Assembly: GCA_013215505.1 (NCBI GenBank)
Contig: JABSQZ010000001.1
Coordinates: forward strand, 676,881-740,880
Source: Oceanospirillaceae bacterium
GTDB taxonomy: Bacteria > Pseudomonadota > Gammaproteobacteria > Pseudomonadales > Balneatricaceae
DNA length: 64,000 nt
Direction of reading: 5' to 3'
Shown: in pieces, positions 8,611 to 18,104 of the stretch
Layout: every line of letters begins with the position of its first letter
Position numbering within the stretch: position 1 is the stretch's first letter
The notes under the pieces: model-generated
What the model saw: only the letters and a program-made list of their open reading frames with translations
Database searches by the model: none
What the model was told of the DNA's origin: nothing
Position numbers and translations under genes: made by a program

Positions 8611-8988
8611 ATGCCGACAGTTTCATTGCTCAATACCATTACAATTGCCATATCTGTTCGTGATAGACATGCTAGCGCGAGCTGGTACAAAGATAGACTT
8701 GGTTTTGAGCTTATTTACCATGCAGATGACGCTGGTTGGAGTGAACTTCGAACTAAAACGGAGGGTGTTACGTTAGGTCTAGGTGAACAGGCAGAACCTG
8801 CTCCAGGAAATTCCGTTCCGGTGTTTGGTATCTCGGATATTGACACTGCACGGATAAACCTTGAATCCGCGGGAGTAGTATTCGATGGAGCTACCGAAAC
8901 TATTGAGGGTATGGTGAGCACGGCTACGTTCTACGATCTCGACGGAAATGCCCTTATGTTAGCTCAAGATTTGACTGGCGCTGGTTAA
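8611..8988 (+). CDS. VOC/glyoxalase-fold protein
   Basis: The start at 8611 is chosen because AAGGAAAG precedes it at ribosome-site distance. The 125-residue protein is a single vicinal-oxygen-chelate domain with ISVRDRHASASWYKDRLGFEL at the N-terminus and ATFYDLDGNALMLAQD at the C-terminus, typical of glyoxalase/bleomycin-resistance-like proteins. Metal ligands are only partly conserved, so binding or detoxification are both possible. It forms a regulator-target pair with the divergent HxlR-like gene inside a dusA-island unit bounded by repeat copies A and B. Confidence 0.8.
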   Translation: MPTVSLLNTITIAISVRDRHASASWYKDRLGFELIYHADDAGWSELRTKTEGVTLGLGEQAEPAPGNSVPVFGISDIDTARINLESAGVVFDGATETIEGMVSTATFYDLDGNALMLAQDLTGAG

Positions 8989-9077
8989 CTACATTAGTGT
9001 GATCATTGGATAACCAATCTTCAGTATGAATTTTTTGGTGTTCCTACACTATTCTCTAGTTAAGACGGAGCCCCATA

Positions 9078-9304
9078 TGATCGCTTTTGGCCGTTTACCG
9101 CCATAAACTTATATGTGAACGCCCTACCCTTTGGCGTCATAGAATGACATCAATTATGAGTAAAAGTCGCCGAAAACGCACTTAGAATGGACTGTTTTTT
9201 AAGATTGAAATGGTCGCGAGGCACATATAAGGCACATGAACAACAAATACCTATGTAACATACTGATTTAACTTAGTAATATACTTAGCAGATCCCATCC
9301 ATCA
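9078..9304 (+). repeat. dusA-core-terminated repeat, copy B, with GGCCG lead-in
   Basis: A GGCCG repeat (TCGCTTTTGGCCGTTTACCG) leads directly into the shared roughly 205-bp repeat. The copy ends in GCAGATCCCATCCATCA at 9304 and follows the VOC gene. Confidence 0.75.
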
Positions 9305-9423
9305 CTTGATCTTGATGTCAGACATGGCGGCTCTTTGACACAAAGTGGACTTTTTAGATCAGCAATTACGCCCAGCTCAATCGCGATTTTGACACCGCGT
9401 AAATTGTCGATTGCAGCTGTTTT

Positions 9424-9797
9424 TTAGGCCTCGGGCTCGTGGCAAACCGCTTCAATGTTGTGCCCGTCAGGGTCAATTACGAAAGCTGCATAGTAGTTCG
9501 CATGATAGTGCGGGCGCAGACCAGGCGGACCATTGTCCTTGCCACCCGCTTCTAGAGCTGCGCGATAGAATGCTTCGACTTGTTGCCGATTCTTGGCAAC
9601 GAACGCCAAGTGAAGATGGGCGGGTTTTCATCGACTTTATACAGGCAAAGTGAAACTTCACCTTTTGGATGGTAAAGCTCGACACCGTTCGGCGGCCATT
9701 CCGTGGCGCCCGTTACACCGAGCGGTTGTAGTGCCTTGACGTAGAATGCTTTGCTCGCTGAATAGTCGCTGACGCCGAATTTGACATGATCAAACAT
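9424..9797 (-). pseudogene. Frameshifted VOC/glyoxalase-fold gene
   Basis: Two frames together make a complete VOC protein. The N-terminal half (MFDHVKFGVSDYSASKAFYV to LYKVDENPP, 9797 to about 9620) is followed in another frame by AFVAKNRQQVEAFYRAALEA and FVIDPDGHNIEAVCHEPEA (to 9424). A single indel near 9605-9625 explains the break. Either the gene is inactive or the sequence carries an error there. The C-terminal GHNIEAVC contains the expected metal-ligand glutamate. Confidence 0.8.
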
Positions 9798-9921
9798 GAT
9801 TTTTCCTCAATTGAGTAGGCCTGTAGATATAGAACTTTGGAATGTTCATGGATTGGCTGTTAAAGACCGACAGTCGTCGAGTGCCAGGCACTGAATAATT
9901 TACATGATCAGCAGAAATTAG

Positions 9922-10320
9922 TTAAAGGTATGGGAAATGGATTAAGCTTTTTTTTGCTTCAGACGTCGAATCAAAAAAATGATGTTCTATTTCAGCTTTA
10001 GTGTAACAACGGCTCCACTGTTCTTTTATCAAGGATTTAAAATAGACATCCTCTAATATTAAGAAAACGGCTTTTAAACCTCTTTTCTTTCTGTTTATGA
10101 GAGCGGCTGTCAGCAATTTTTCTACTTCAGGAGTGAATAAACTCAATTGATGCAAGGTAATAATTTGATTCCATTGCGAGACTTCAAGCTGCTGGATACA
10201 GAACTCTACGGATTCAATGTAATGCTTGGTCACCCCATCACTAAACGGTCCAGTCGCGTCAACAAATAATAGATTAGCTTCAGTTTCTATCTTAAATACG
10301 CCATGCTCTTCAAATTTCAT
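9922..10320 (-). CDS. STAS/SpoIIAA-like hypothetical protein
   Basis: This 132-residue soluble protein begins MKFEEHGVFKIETEANLLFV. The alternating strand-helix pattern (NLLFVDATGPF, then the helix VTKHYIESVEFCIQQLE, then QIITLHQLSLF) resembles small STAS-like proteins, but no diagnostic phosphorylatable serine is evident. No partner gene is adjacent. Function is not assigned. Confidence 0.6.
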   Translation of the reverse strand: MKFEEHGVFKIETEANLLFVDATGPFSDGVTKHYIESVEFCIQQLEVSQWNQIITLHQLSLFTPEVEKLLTAALINRKKRGLKAVFLILEDVYFKSLIKEQWSRCYTKAEIEHHFFDSTSEAKKSLIHFPYL

Positions 10321-10976
10321 TCAACACCATGTTTGTGTAATTCATTCCTTGAATTACAGTCATTTAATAGCAATAGGTATCTAAACATCAAGTGTATAAA
10401 AAAAGTACAGCTTTTCGTGGATATAAAGATTATGTAAAGCTAAACATGTAAATGCATTAATATGTTTGGAGGTACTTAGAAAGTGCTTCATCACTGGCAG
10501 TGAGAATGTCCGTTCTGGGCCGACAGTTGTCATCGCTAATCGAAAACTCAACTCTTGCAAGTCTGCCTGGGTAACTGCAAAACCTGACACATTGAAGTCA
10601 CTCGTTCAGCACTAACAAGCGAATCAAATAGGACTGGCATGTACCTTAAGCGGGTTTTAACATGTATCTTTTGACCTGCAAAAAATCGAACAAAGCAGCC
10701 CGTCATAAATATTATTAAGATAGTCGAAACACAAACAAGCAGACGAAGGATGATGATGAATAACCCATCTAGAGTTTATATAAAGGACTCAAAGTTCCAC
10801 TAGTGTTTCTTTTTAAACATGCGCATTTGAGTTGTTCTAACATCTGTACGACCAAGAATTTTTTGTACTGTACGTTTATCAGAGATCGATTTTAATAACT
10901 GAGTATCTAAATATTAAGTGGGTCAGAATGATCCCATATATTCATTTTTTTGGAGTTACATATTATTATATTGAAT
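10321..10976. other. Gene-poor stretch with a GGCCG repeat
   Basis: No convincing gene is seen. A GGCCG-type repeat, GTCCGTTCTGGGCCGACAG, lies near 10507-10525. The single long minus frame over it (10381-10590) reads through the repeat and is rejected. Confidence 0.5.
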
Positions 10977-11489
10977 TTACTTAGAGACTTTGTTGCTTTC
11001 GACAATTGCCATTAAAGTTTTTTTACGCTCAAAATTTTCCTTTGTCCATATCTTTTCACAATCATAATATTCATTCACCGCGAGACTACTTGCTGGCAAA
11101 TTAACCCATGGTTGCTTTGTCGATGTAAAAATATGAACATCTGGCGGCAATTGATCAGGATCGTCAAGCGTGCCAACACGTATGAATCGGATGAGTTCTT
11201 TTATCCCACCCATAAAATAATTACTCCAAACTGCAACTTTGCATTTTGGGCAGCGGGCGATTACTTGACCTTTACCACTGGGAGAAGGTATCGACTTTTC
11301 AGTGACATCGCCCTTGAGAAGCTTTACGTTCACGGCTTCAAAGAGTGCATTCAGGGCAAATGATGCCCCTGTCTGCCGTTGACACCAACGACAGTGGCAG
11401 CAATGAACAATGAGCGGTTTTGAAGTTATCTGATAGCGAACATGGCCGCAGGTGCAACCACCTTCTAACGGTTTAGTGAGTGAAGTCAT
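10977..11489 (-). CDS. GFA (CENP-V/GFA) domain protein
   Basis: This 170-residue protein carries the zinc-binding signatures of the glutathione-dependent formaldehyde-activating family: GGCTCGHVRY near the N-terminus, CCHCRWCQRQTG around residues 31-42, and ARCPKCKVAVWS mid-protein. Members bind two zinc ions and often glutathione, but most have no known substrate. It appears monocistronic within the dusA-proximal accessory region. Confidence 0.88.
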   Translation of the reverse strand: MTSLTKPLEGGCTCGHVRYQITSKPLIVHCCHCRWCQRQTGASFALNALFEAVNVKLLKGDVTEKSIPSPSGKGQVIARCPKCKVAVWSNYFMGGIKELIRFIRVGTLDDPDQLPPDVHIFTSTKQPWVNLPASSLAVNEYYDCEKIWTKENFERKKTLMAIVESNKVSK

Positions 11490-12330
11490 TATTTATGGGT
11501 TATCCCTGATACATTAAGCCCTAATTTAATAAATAAGATAGCATTGGAGTCATCGCCTTAATATAGAAAATACGATTTACCCTATAGCATAGTAGCTTTT
11601 CGCTTCTGTGCTATTCAAAATAACATTGATCCACGCTGTTATCTCTCATGTAATGCACAACTGAAACCCCTTTTGTTTAAATTAAATATTGTGCATATTT
11701 CCCACCAAATTTTGGAAGAAATAGGAATTCGAATAATTCCTGATAGGTTTATATAAGAATTCAAAGGGGGATTGATCACGTAAACTATTGAGTAAATCAC
11801 GGTGCTAAGGCAAGTGCTAACGGTGAATGAGGGTTCAACTTCTTGGGCTCATTGATTATTAGGGGGATTATCCAAAGGTAATGAAAACGATTGCTTTAGG
11901 CCGACAGCTGCCGCCAATTTGAAACACTTCGCGCTAATCAGATTCACTGATCAAGACTAAGCGGCTGTTCTGAGAACGCGAAAACTGAAACACTTCTAAG
12001 AATAACAAAACCCAGTACTATGGTGATTTAACGGGGCAGATACTGCAAAAAAACAACCCCGATTAGGGTATAGCGTTGCAGCTAAATAACCTATTTCCCT
12101 CCGGCCTAAAAGAAATCTGGGCTCTTAGTGGCAGAAAATGACTGTGAATTCAATGGATCAGTAATATCGTTAGCGCTAAAAAGCCATGCTTTTATCGCCA
12201 TTATAACGAAAGCGTGTGCTCTGTCAGAATCTAAAACTAATTATTCCCGAAAAATAAAGTGCTTAGACGAATTTAAAGCACACGCTTTCATGTAATAGTT
12301 AAGTCGATTAATCCGTTAGTTGCGGGCATG
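11490..12330. other. 840-bp stretch without a recognised gene
   Basis: No frame with a credible start or known motif is seen. A GGCCG-type repeat (GATTGCTTTAGGCCGACAG) lies at about 11889-11907. The stretch is AT-rich with many stop codons in all frames and looks like decayed insert DNA. Confidence 0.5.
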
Positions 12331-12873
12331 CTATTGCAAAATAGACCTAGCGGGGTTGCCTGCTACCCTATCTTCAGAGCGCACATCTTTGGTGACAACA
12401 GCTCCTGCTCCAACAACCGCCCCTTTACCAATAGTAACGCCAGGTAAAAGAATTGCACCGCCGCCTATCCAAGCTTTATCCTCTATTACGATAGGCTTAG
12501 CTAGCTCGTCACCAGCGGCTCTGCGCTCGCTATCTAAAGAGTGCGCCGCCGTATAAAGTTGTACTCTGGGACCTAGCATTACATCATCCCCAATAGTAAC
12601 GTAGCCATTATCCAGTATCATTGCCCCACTGTTGATAAAACTATTTTTACCAATGCTTAAGTGACAACCGTAGTTAATTTCCAACGGTGGGTTAATCGTG
12701 CTGTTCGAGCCTAAGTTAATTCCCATATCTTTTAGAATAGATTCGCGCTTCTCTCGAGAAGGTTCATTATTGAAACGCTGGTATTTGGCAAAGGTATTAT
12801 CTCGCATTATCTGTAAGTCAGGATCAAGGCAATTATAGAGTTCACCTGCGCGTAGTTTTTCCAGTTCATTCAT
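12331..12873 (-). CDS. Maltose/galactoside O-acetyltransferase-like protein
   Basis: This 180-residue protein belongs to the left-handed beta-helix Maa/LacA/NodL acetyltransferases, which acetylate sugars using acetyl-CoA. It shows an N-terminal helical MAC domain (KLRAGELYNCLDPDL), hexapeptide repeats (SIGKNSFINSGAMILDNG), the catalytic histidine in YTAAHSLDS, and the terminal GAVVTKDVRSEDRVAGNPA. Substrate cannot be told from sequence. Gene symbol maa would fit but is not certain. Confidence 0.88.
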   Translation of the reverse strand: MNELEKLRAGELYNCLDPDLQIMRDNTFAKYQRFNNEPSREKRESILKDMGINLGSNSTINPPLEINYGCHLSIGKNSFINSGAMILDNGYVTIGDDVMLGPRVQLYTAAHSLDSERRAAGDELAKPIVIEDKAWIGGGAILLPGVTIGKGAVVGAGAVVTKDVRSEDRVAGNPARSILQ

Positions 12874-13133
12874 GATGTATCCCTTTCAACAATACCTCTA
12901 TCTATCGATTTGCCGCGAATTATAATGAAATTTTAAAGTAAAAAAAATGCTTTGTCCGGACAGTTTTTATGACTAATACAGCCAATGTGTCAGTCATCAA
13001 CGTATTATTTAACTAAGGATTGAGTATGTTGCAATGACCGCTATTGTTTCGGTTTATAGGATATCTGCCATCACAATATCAGTCGTATCTGCACAGCTAG
13101 AAAATCAGCCTGGATAACCGCAGGGGCTGTCAT

Positions 13134-13190
13134 ATTGCAGACATTTCAAAAGACCTGGTGAAAGTTCTTTTCAGAACCAAAAAGGTACTA
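13134..13190 (+). repeat. Dispersed CAGACATTT repeat, copy 1
   Basis: ATTGCAGACATTTCAAAAG followed by CTGGTGAAAG and CAGAACCAAA recurs at 58311-58370, at 59877-59940, and in reverse without the first arm at 18000-18050. Function is unknown. Confidence 0.6.
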
Positions 13191-13192
13191 TA

Positions 13193-13555
13193 TGGATACT
13201 ATATGGATACTATATGGGACACCCACTTTTTAATTAGACCTCTCATTTAGTCCGAATCATCTTCGTGGATACTATATGGGACACCCACTTTTTAATTAGA
13301 CCTCTCATTTAGTCCGAATCATCTTCGTAATATCACCCGACAAAAGTAGCTTAAACCACTGATATAAAGACTATCTTAGTATAAAGATATTTTATATTAA
13401 ACGTCACTAACGGTTTGGCACTTTTTAATTAGACCTCTCATTTAGTCCAAATCACCTTCGTAATATCACCCGACAAAAGTAGCTTAAACCACTGATATCA
13501 AAACTATCTTAGTATAAAGATATTTTATATTAAACGTCACTAACGGTTTGGAATC
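13193..13555 (+). repeat. Nested direct repeats
   Basis: GGATACTATATGG occurs in short tandem, then a roughly 62-bp unit beginning GGATACTATATGGGACACCC occurs twice (about 13206 and 13267). A longer unit of about 125 bp, from TTTTTAATTAGACCTCTCAT to AACGTCACTAACGGTTTGG, occurs twice, ending near 13419 and 13551. The GGGACACCC/GGTGTCCC part resembles end sequences seen near IS200-like transposases, compare 16617. No gene is present. Confidence 0.75.
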
Positions 13556-13804
13556 AAGCGTCTTAGAAACAGACAATGTCTAGTAAAAATATAGATTGAG
13601 TATAGCTTGCAGAGAAGGAAGGATGATCGCTTGGTGAATGTATGCCAAAGCTAATTAATGGCCGCGTCTGGCCGTTTGCCGTCAAGCGGGATATGTGTAA
13701 CTAGGTGATATTTGAATCTTAGGTTTTTTTAACTAGTATTAAAATGTTAGGCATATCGACATTGGAATATGCGAGAACCAGATGAAGTATCCAAAGGAGC
13801 AATG

Positions 13805-14293
13805 ATGAAAGGAGTCATCGCACTACTACTTTCAATGTTACCAATAACAGTACAAGCTGAAGTGAATATACGCGCACATTACGGCGACTGGGATTATTTT
13901 AAAGACAACACAGGCATGACATACACTACTGATGCAGAAGGCAACCATATCGCGTTGATAGCAAAACTCACCTTGGGTGTGATGACGGTACAAATCATTG
14001 AAATATTTGCTCCTCGTTGTACAAAATCAATAACTGGTAGGGTGAGGGAAGCATCCCCTATTCGGATCGGAAAGCAATGGATGAAAGTACAGGAATACTG
14101 CACAAATCACGGATCAGTGACTATTACACCTTTTATGCCGCAAACAAATCAGTATTTTACTCAGTTATTGAAGAGTACGAACTCAGTTAAGCTTTACAAT
14201 TCAAAAGATGAGTACTGGATAACGTTCAGCGGAAAAGGCTTTACCAGGATATACAAAGCTATTATGGACAGAGCACCAAAGAACGTTCCTTAA
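13805..14293 (+). CDS. Small secreted hypothetical protein
   Basis: The start at 13805 (the second of two adjacent ATGs) is preferred because AAAGGAG lies five bases upstream. The product of about 162 residues has a signal peptide (KGVIALLLSMLPITVQAEV). The mature part has YGDWDYFKD at the N-terminus and two cysteines (APRCTKS and EYCTNHG) that may form a disulfide. No family is recognised. The gene is a single-gene unit ending just before repeat copy C. Confidence 0.7.
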   Translation: MKGVIALLLSMLPITVQAEVNIRAHYGDWDYFKDNTGMTYTTDAEGNHIALIAKLTLGVMTVQIIEIFAPRCTKSITGRVREASPIRIGKQWMKVQEYCTNHGSVTITPFMPQTNQYFTQLLKSTNSVKLYNSKDEYWITFSGKGFTRIYKAIMDRAPKNVP

Positions 14294-14311
14294 AATTCTA
14301 GAGTCTAGGAA

Positions 14312-14531
14312 AAAGGTCGCTTTGGCCGTTTCCTGCCATGAGCTTATATGTAAACACCCCAGCATTTTCTCATCATAGAATGACTTGAATTGAGAACAAA
14401 AAGTCCCCCCAAACGCACTTAGAAGACACTGATTTTTGGTATTGAGATGGTAACGAGGCAGATGAAAAATCAATCAATATATAACAGACTGATTTAATTT
14501 AATTATAAAATTAGCAGATCCCATCCATCAT
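14312..14531 (+). repeat. dusA-core-terminated repeat, copy C, with GGCCG lead-in
   Basis: AAGGTCGCTTTGGCCGTTTC leads into the shared repeat, which ends GCAGATCCCATCCATCAT. Unlike the other copies it runs straight on into duplicated dusA 5' sequence, so here the repeat end is a true junction with dusA. Confidence 0.8.
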
Positions 14532-14660
14532 AGGTGCAACGCTAATGGTTCGATCGACTGCGCCATTGATTTTACTGACTTTGTGCTTGTTTCTACTACT
14601 GTTTTCAAAACAGTTATACCGCTTGTTTAAGACTGATTTACTAGTTTTCTGTATATTGAG
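14521..14660 (-). pseudogene. Duplicated dusA 5' fragment (attR-like)
   Basis: On the minus strand this reads [14 protein letters not shown], matching the first roughly 29 residues of DusA, and stops at the ATGATGGAT core where the element sequence takes over. Beyond the start codon the dusA leader is also duplicated, up to the next integrase remnant. It marks where an element inserted into dusA and displaced the original 5' end. Confidence 0.8.
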
Positions 14661-14722
14661 GCGCATAAAGGCGCATGTTTTCGAAATGGGCCTTTTCAAG
14701 TGCCTCATATGCAGATGAGTAT

Positions 14723-14871
14723 ATGGCTACAATCACTAAGTACAAAACAGGTTCTGAGAAAGCCAGATATAGAGCCGATATACGCATCCGAAAAGGGCCA
14801 AACTATACACCGAGAATTGCAAAGCTTCGAGAGAAAACGTTTAGCTCAAGAGTGGACTACTATCCAAAACT
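14723..14871 (+). pseudogene. Truncated dusA-associated integrase, second copy
   Basis: This copy keeps an ATG and reads MATITKYKTGSEKARYRADI then RIRKG. An indel near 14795 shifts the frame, and the other frame continues IHRELQSFERKRLAQEWTT. The sequence stops resembling an integrase at about 14870, where the SEC-C gene ends. It aligns with the remnant at 6641, showing that two related elements used the same site. Confidence 0.75.
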
Positions 14872-15202
14872 AGCCACAGCATTTTTTGTATTTTTTACCG
14901 CTAGCACAGGGACAAAGGTCATTACGCGCGGGTGTCTTCTCAATGGTAATAGGACTAGGTTTATCAATAATAGCGGTTAATTCATAAATATTTTCTTCAG
15001 CCGTTTCATCAATAATAATATTCGCCACTAGTTGATGTTCACTAACCAATAACTGAATGTCAATTTTTCTTTGTTCGCTGGTAACAGTTAACGTTAGGGG
15101 CTGCTCTGTTGTACCCAGTCGAACATCACGATTTGTTTTGTAGCCTGCATTTACATGGTTAAGCCGCGTATGAATACGACCCTTGTAATATAAATCATGC
15201 AT
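14870..15202 (-). CDS. SEC-C motif protein, PBPRA1643-like
   Basis: The start at 15202 (MHDLYYKGR) is chosen for the GAGGAA ribosome site six bases upstream. The 110-residue protein ends in a SEC-C zinc motif, NDLCPCASGKKYKKCC. The body (RLNHVNAGYKTNRDVRLGT) resembles the small PBPRA1643-type SWIM/SEC-C proteins of marine gammaproteobacteria. A role is not established; SEC-C modules bind zinc and often partner proteins or nucleic acids. Its 3' end abuts the integrase remnant. Confidence 0.82.
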   Translation of the reverse strand: MHDLYYKGRIHTRLNHVNAGYKTNRDVRLGTTEQPLTLTVTSEQRKIDIQLLVSEHQLVANIIIDETAEENIYELTAIIDKPSPITIEKTPARNDLCPCASGKKYKKCCG

Positions 15203-15519
15203 GTATATTTCCTCAACACTCAGTAATAAAAACAGCGCAACGCGCAAAAAACGGGCGATACTACCCCATGTTTACCCTTGAATGAAATATTTAATTCATA
15301 AATTAGCCCGATAGTAAGTAATGATAACCAGCCACATTCCTCTTAAAACTTAGCAAAGCTCAATGATACGATTGCTTGCGTAATAGTTTAGAGCGATAAC
15401 TTAGCCTGCGATAATTTGTGTTTTATAAAGTATTTTTGTGATTTTCGATCAATGGAACCCGACATTGATTTTAGGTTTCAGTGGTATCCGTATATTCAGG
15501 GAATATCTTTGAAGATTAT

Positions 15520-16524
15520 TTAATTAGGAAAAATTTTTGCGCTAAAAGCCGTGCCTTTTATCCAGCTGACATTTATCGCTTTGGCATAGGCACGTAACCG
15601 ATCACAACAGCCCATCGCACGGCTAAATCGATTCCCCTTCGGCTGCATTGCTTTAATCCAGCTATCTTCATCTATACCTAGTCTGCAAAGTATTGGAGGT
15701 AACTCTTGTTTTATTACTCCACGTTTGTCATCTCTGATGGCACGGCCACTCCAATCAACAAGTAACAAATAATCTGGAAAGCTAAAGGGTAACTGCGACT
15801 TTAGGTATTCCCCTTTGCGTAAAAATTCTTTCAGCTGGATGTATTCGACAGACGACTCGACAACCATAGTTGGCCGTGTGGTTAAATGCCTTTGATCAAT
15901 ACGCTGTTTAATCGAAGTATAATCCGAGTCTTCAGGTGAGTTCGCCATCTGCGCGCGTATAGGGTTTAATTCAACATAGGCCATACAAGTTAGTAACGCA
16001 TGCTCATCTAGCAGTGCCTGGCTTTTGAACCTACCCTCCCAGAACCGCCCTTTACACTGGTCTTCAAAGTTCGAGAGCCTTGCTACATGCTCATTCAAAC
16101 AGCGCATAAACCAACTGATATCTTGCAAGCGCCGCCGCCATTTTTCTACAGTTTCAGTGATTAAACTTAGCTGTTCTTTAGACAGCACTTCGCCCGCGAT
16201 AAACCTTTGTATCAAGTCTGGGCCAGTGAATAGATACATCCAGCGCTCGATTACTTCATCATCAGTAATTTCTTCAGCTAGATCTTTATTTATATACAGT
16301 ACTAAGTGGTAATGGTTTGACATGATGGCGTAAGCGCAAATATCAATACAAAAGGTCTTATCCAATTCAACCAGGCGATCTATCACCCATTGGCGTCGGT
16401 GTTCAAAGTTACGATTACTGTAGCTATCATATCCGCACAAGAACGCGCGGCGTACACATCTTGCGATACAGTGATAATAAGGAGTGTCTTCGCAGCAAAT
16501 CTGCTGTTCGCGGGCACGAGTCAT
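15520..16524 (-). CDS. IS200-like/REP-associated HUH transposase (Y1_Tnp)
   Basis: This 334-residue protein has the single-tyrosine HUH transposase core: PYYHCIARCVRRAFLCG at the N-terminus, the metal-binding HUH triad in SNHYHLVLYI around residue 90, and GRFWEGRFKSQALLDE further on. It belongs to the long TnpA-like group commonly found as single chromosomal genes in Shewanella-like and Marinobacter-like bacteria. The C-terminal 130 residues are group-specific. Two copies of CCTATATTTTCG at 16623-16655 lie upstream and may be part of its recognised ends. The gene looks intact. Confidence 0.85.
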   Translation of the reverse strand: MTRAREQQICCEDTPYYHCIARCVRRAFLCGYDSYSNRNFEHRRQWVIDRLVELDKTFCIDICAYAIMSNHYHLVLYINKDLAEEITDDEVIERWMYLFTGPDLIQRFIAGEVLSKEQLSLITETVEKWRRRLQDISWFMRCLNEHVARLSNFEDQCKGRFWEGRFKSQALLDEHALLTCMAYVELNPIRAQMANSPEDSDYTSIKQRIDQRHLTTRPTMVVESSVEYIQLKEFLRKGEYLKSQLPFSFPDYLLLVDWSGRAIRDDKRGVIKQELPPILCRLGIDEDSWIKAMQPKGNRFSRAMGCCDRLRAYAKAINVSWIKGTAFSAKIFPN

Positions 16525-17059
16525 AATTGCCTCCTACTCAGGACTGCAATCTCTGATTCTTTTAAATAGGGAGCAATTAGATTACGCCACTACTTATTAA
16601 GTTTCAATTAATACGCGGGTATCCTATATTTTCGCGCCTCCTATATTTTCGTTATTGAATCTAGGCTGAGTTATATAGCACTAGAAATGATAGATGATTC
16701 AGTCAAAAGTCTATCGGGTAAAGAGCTTGAATCGTATTTGAATTCTGAATAACACATGATGTAGTTAGTACTCGTACTAACAAGAAAGCTACAAAAAAGG
16801 TGATTGGCAATTGACGGTATCGGCCAATAGCGGCCTGACAACCCTTTTAACAACCTACCAACCAATTCAATATCTTCTTTTGAATCATGCCTCCAGCTTT
16901 TGAATATGTGGTCACTAACTATGAATATTTTTGAAATGTTACTTTGTGAAAATCCCGATTAAAGGTACGACTATATCTCATGGACAAAATTTCAAACCTG
17001 ATATAATTTAACTTAATAAAATTATTATTCCTGATACAATTTTATGAGGAGAAAACAGG
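16525..17059. other. Intergenic region upstream of transposase and SBP gene
   Basis: No gene is seen. It contains the short direct repeat CCTATATTTTCG (near 16623 and 16643) and a reverse GGCCG repeat (GACGGTATCGGCCAATAGCG, about 16815-16834). The last 50 bp hold the promoter and TGAGGAG ribosome site of the next gene. Confidence 0.5.
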
Positions 17060-17884
17060 ATGAGACTCGAAAGAGCTACCTGTATTAAGCCGCTTAATCC
17101 AAGTTTTTCAAATCTTCTTTCCCAGGCCCGATGCTTTTTGCTATCAATGCTGATTGTTCTCTCAGTGTCTATTGATCCCGCAAAAGCCGATACATTTGCA
17201 CTCTCACTAACAACTGGTGACGGTTATGTGCCTTTTTCAGGTATTGAGCTGCCTCAGGGAGGCATGGCGACTAGCCTTGTGCTCAAGGCCTTCGAAAAAT
17301 CTGGTTATTTTGTTAAAGAAATCGAATGGACACCCTGGAAAAGAGGCTATATGCTCGCACAGAAGGGCCTATATCATGCGACATTTCCCTATGGTTGGAC
17401 CGCAGAGCGCGCAGAACTTTTCTATTATTCGGACTCCTTCTTTCCAACGAGAGGCTATGCTTGGTCGCGTATTGGGCCAGCAAACGCTTTAACTAGCGAG
17501 GAAGACTTACATGGGAAGGTTCATTGCAACCCTCAAGGGTATGCCGATTTTGGGCAAATAAAGGAGCTTATGGATCGAAATTTACTTAGCCGTGAGTCAC
17601 CCAAAAGTATGCAGGCTTGTTTCAGCATGTTGCAGCTAGAGCGGGTTGATTTTGTCGTGGCAACGCCTAACAATACTATGGATGCACTTTTAAAGGCTGG
17701 TATATCGCCAGAAGAGGTTCAGAAATCTAAATTTGTTGTTACAGAAGTCCCGCTTCATGTGATTGTATCCAAACAATTACCAAGAGCTCAGCAAATAATT
17801 GATGCCTTTAACAATGGATTGAAAATACTCCGGGGAAACGGGAGTTATGAGGCTCTAATAAAAGAATTTAACTGGGCCGAATAA
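17060..17884 (+). CDS. Orphan periplasmic solute-binding protein, family 3-like
   Basis: This 274-residue protein has a signal peptide (hydrophobic core LLSMLIVLSVSI, cleavage near AKA-DTF) and a family-3 extracellular solute-binding fold. Landmarks are GYVPFSG, LVLKAFEKSGYFVKEIEWTP then WKRGYMLAQKG near the N-terminus, and IIDAFNNGLKILRGNGSYEA at the C-terminus. No permease or ATPase is nearby. Such orphan proteins can feed a distant transporter or act as sensors. It is one of six in this window. Confidence 0.85.
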   Translation: MRLERATCIKPLNPSFSNLLSQARCFLLSMLIVLSVSIDPAKADTFALSLTTGDGYVPFSGIELPQGGMATSLVLKAFEKSGYFVKEIEWTPWKRGYMLAQKGLYHATFPYGWTAERAELFYYSDSFFPTRGYAWSRIGPANALTSEEDLHGKVHCNPQGYADFGQIKELMDRNLLSRESPKSMQACFSMLQLERVDFVVATPNNTMDALLKAGISPEEVQKSKFVVTEVPLHVIVSKQLPRAQQIIDAFNNGLKILRGNGSYEALIKEFNWAE

Positions 17885-17999
17885 ATGAACAAGGCCATTT
17901 TTCAATGTAGAATTTGATATCTCCAACGCAGTAATAAAGAACTGCATTTTTTATCTATCAGACGTTATAGGCAGTGATTGTATCTGGTCAGCACCCCGT

Positions 18000-18050
18000 T
18001 TTCCAGACGCTTATTGGGTTCTGAAAACAGCTTTCATCAGCGCCTTTGAA
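18000..18050 (-). repeat. Dispersed CAGACATTT-type repeat, reverse copy
   Basis: The minus strand reads GGCGCTGATGAAAGCTGTTT then CAGAACCCAATAAGCGTCTGGAAAAC, matching the second half of the copy at 59877. Both lie immediately 3' of a umuD gene, so the repeat was carried with the umuD duplication. Confidence 0.6.
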
Positions 18051-18104
18051 CCGGCAGCTTAGTGTTGTAACCCGACATCGAGCCTAGATCAATAAAGGCG
18101 GTGA

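Noticed and set aside
9473-9685. Additional overlapping frames over the VOC pseudogene
   Set aside because: The protein-like signal is fully explained by one VOC gene with a single frameshift.
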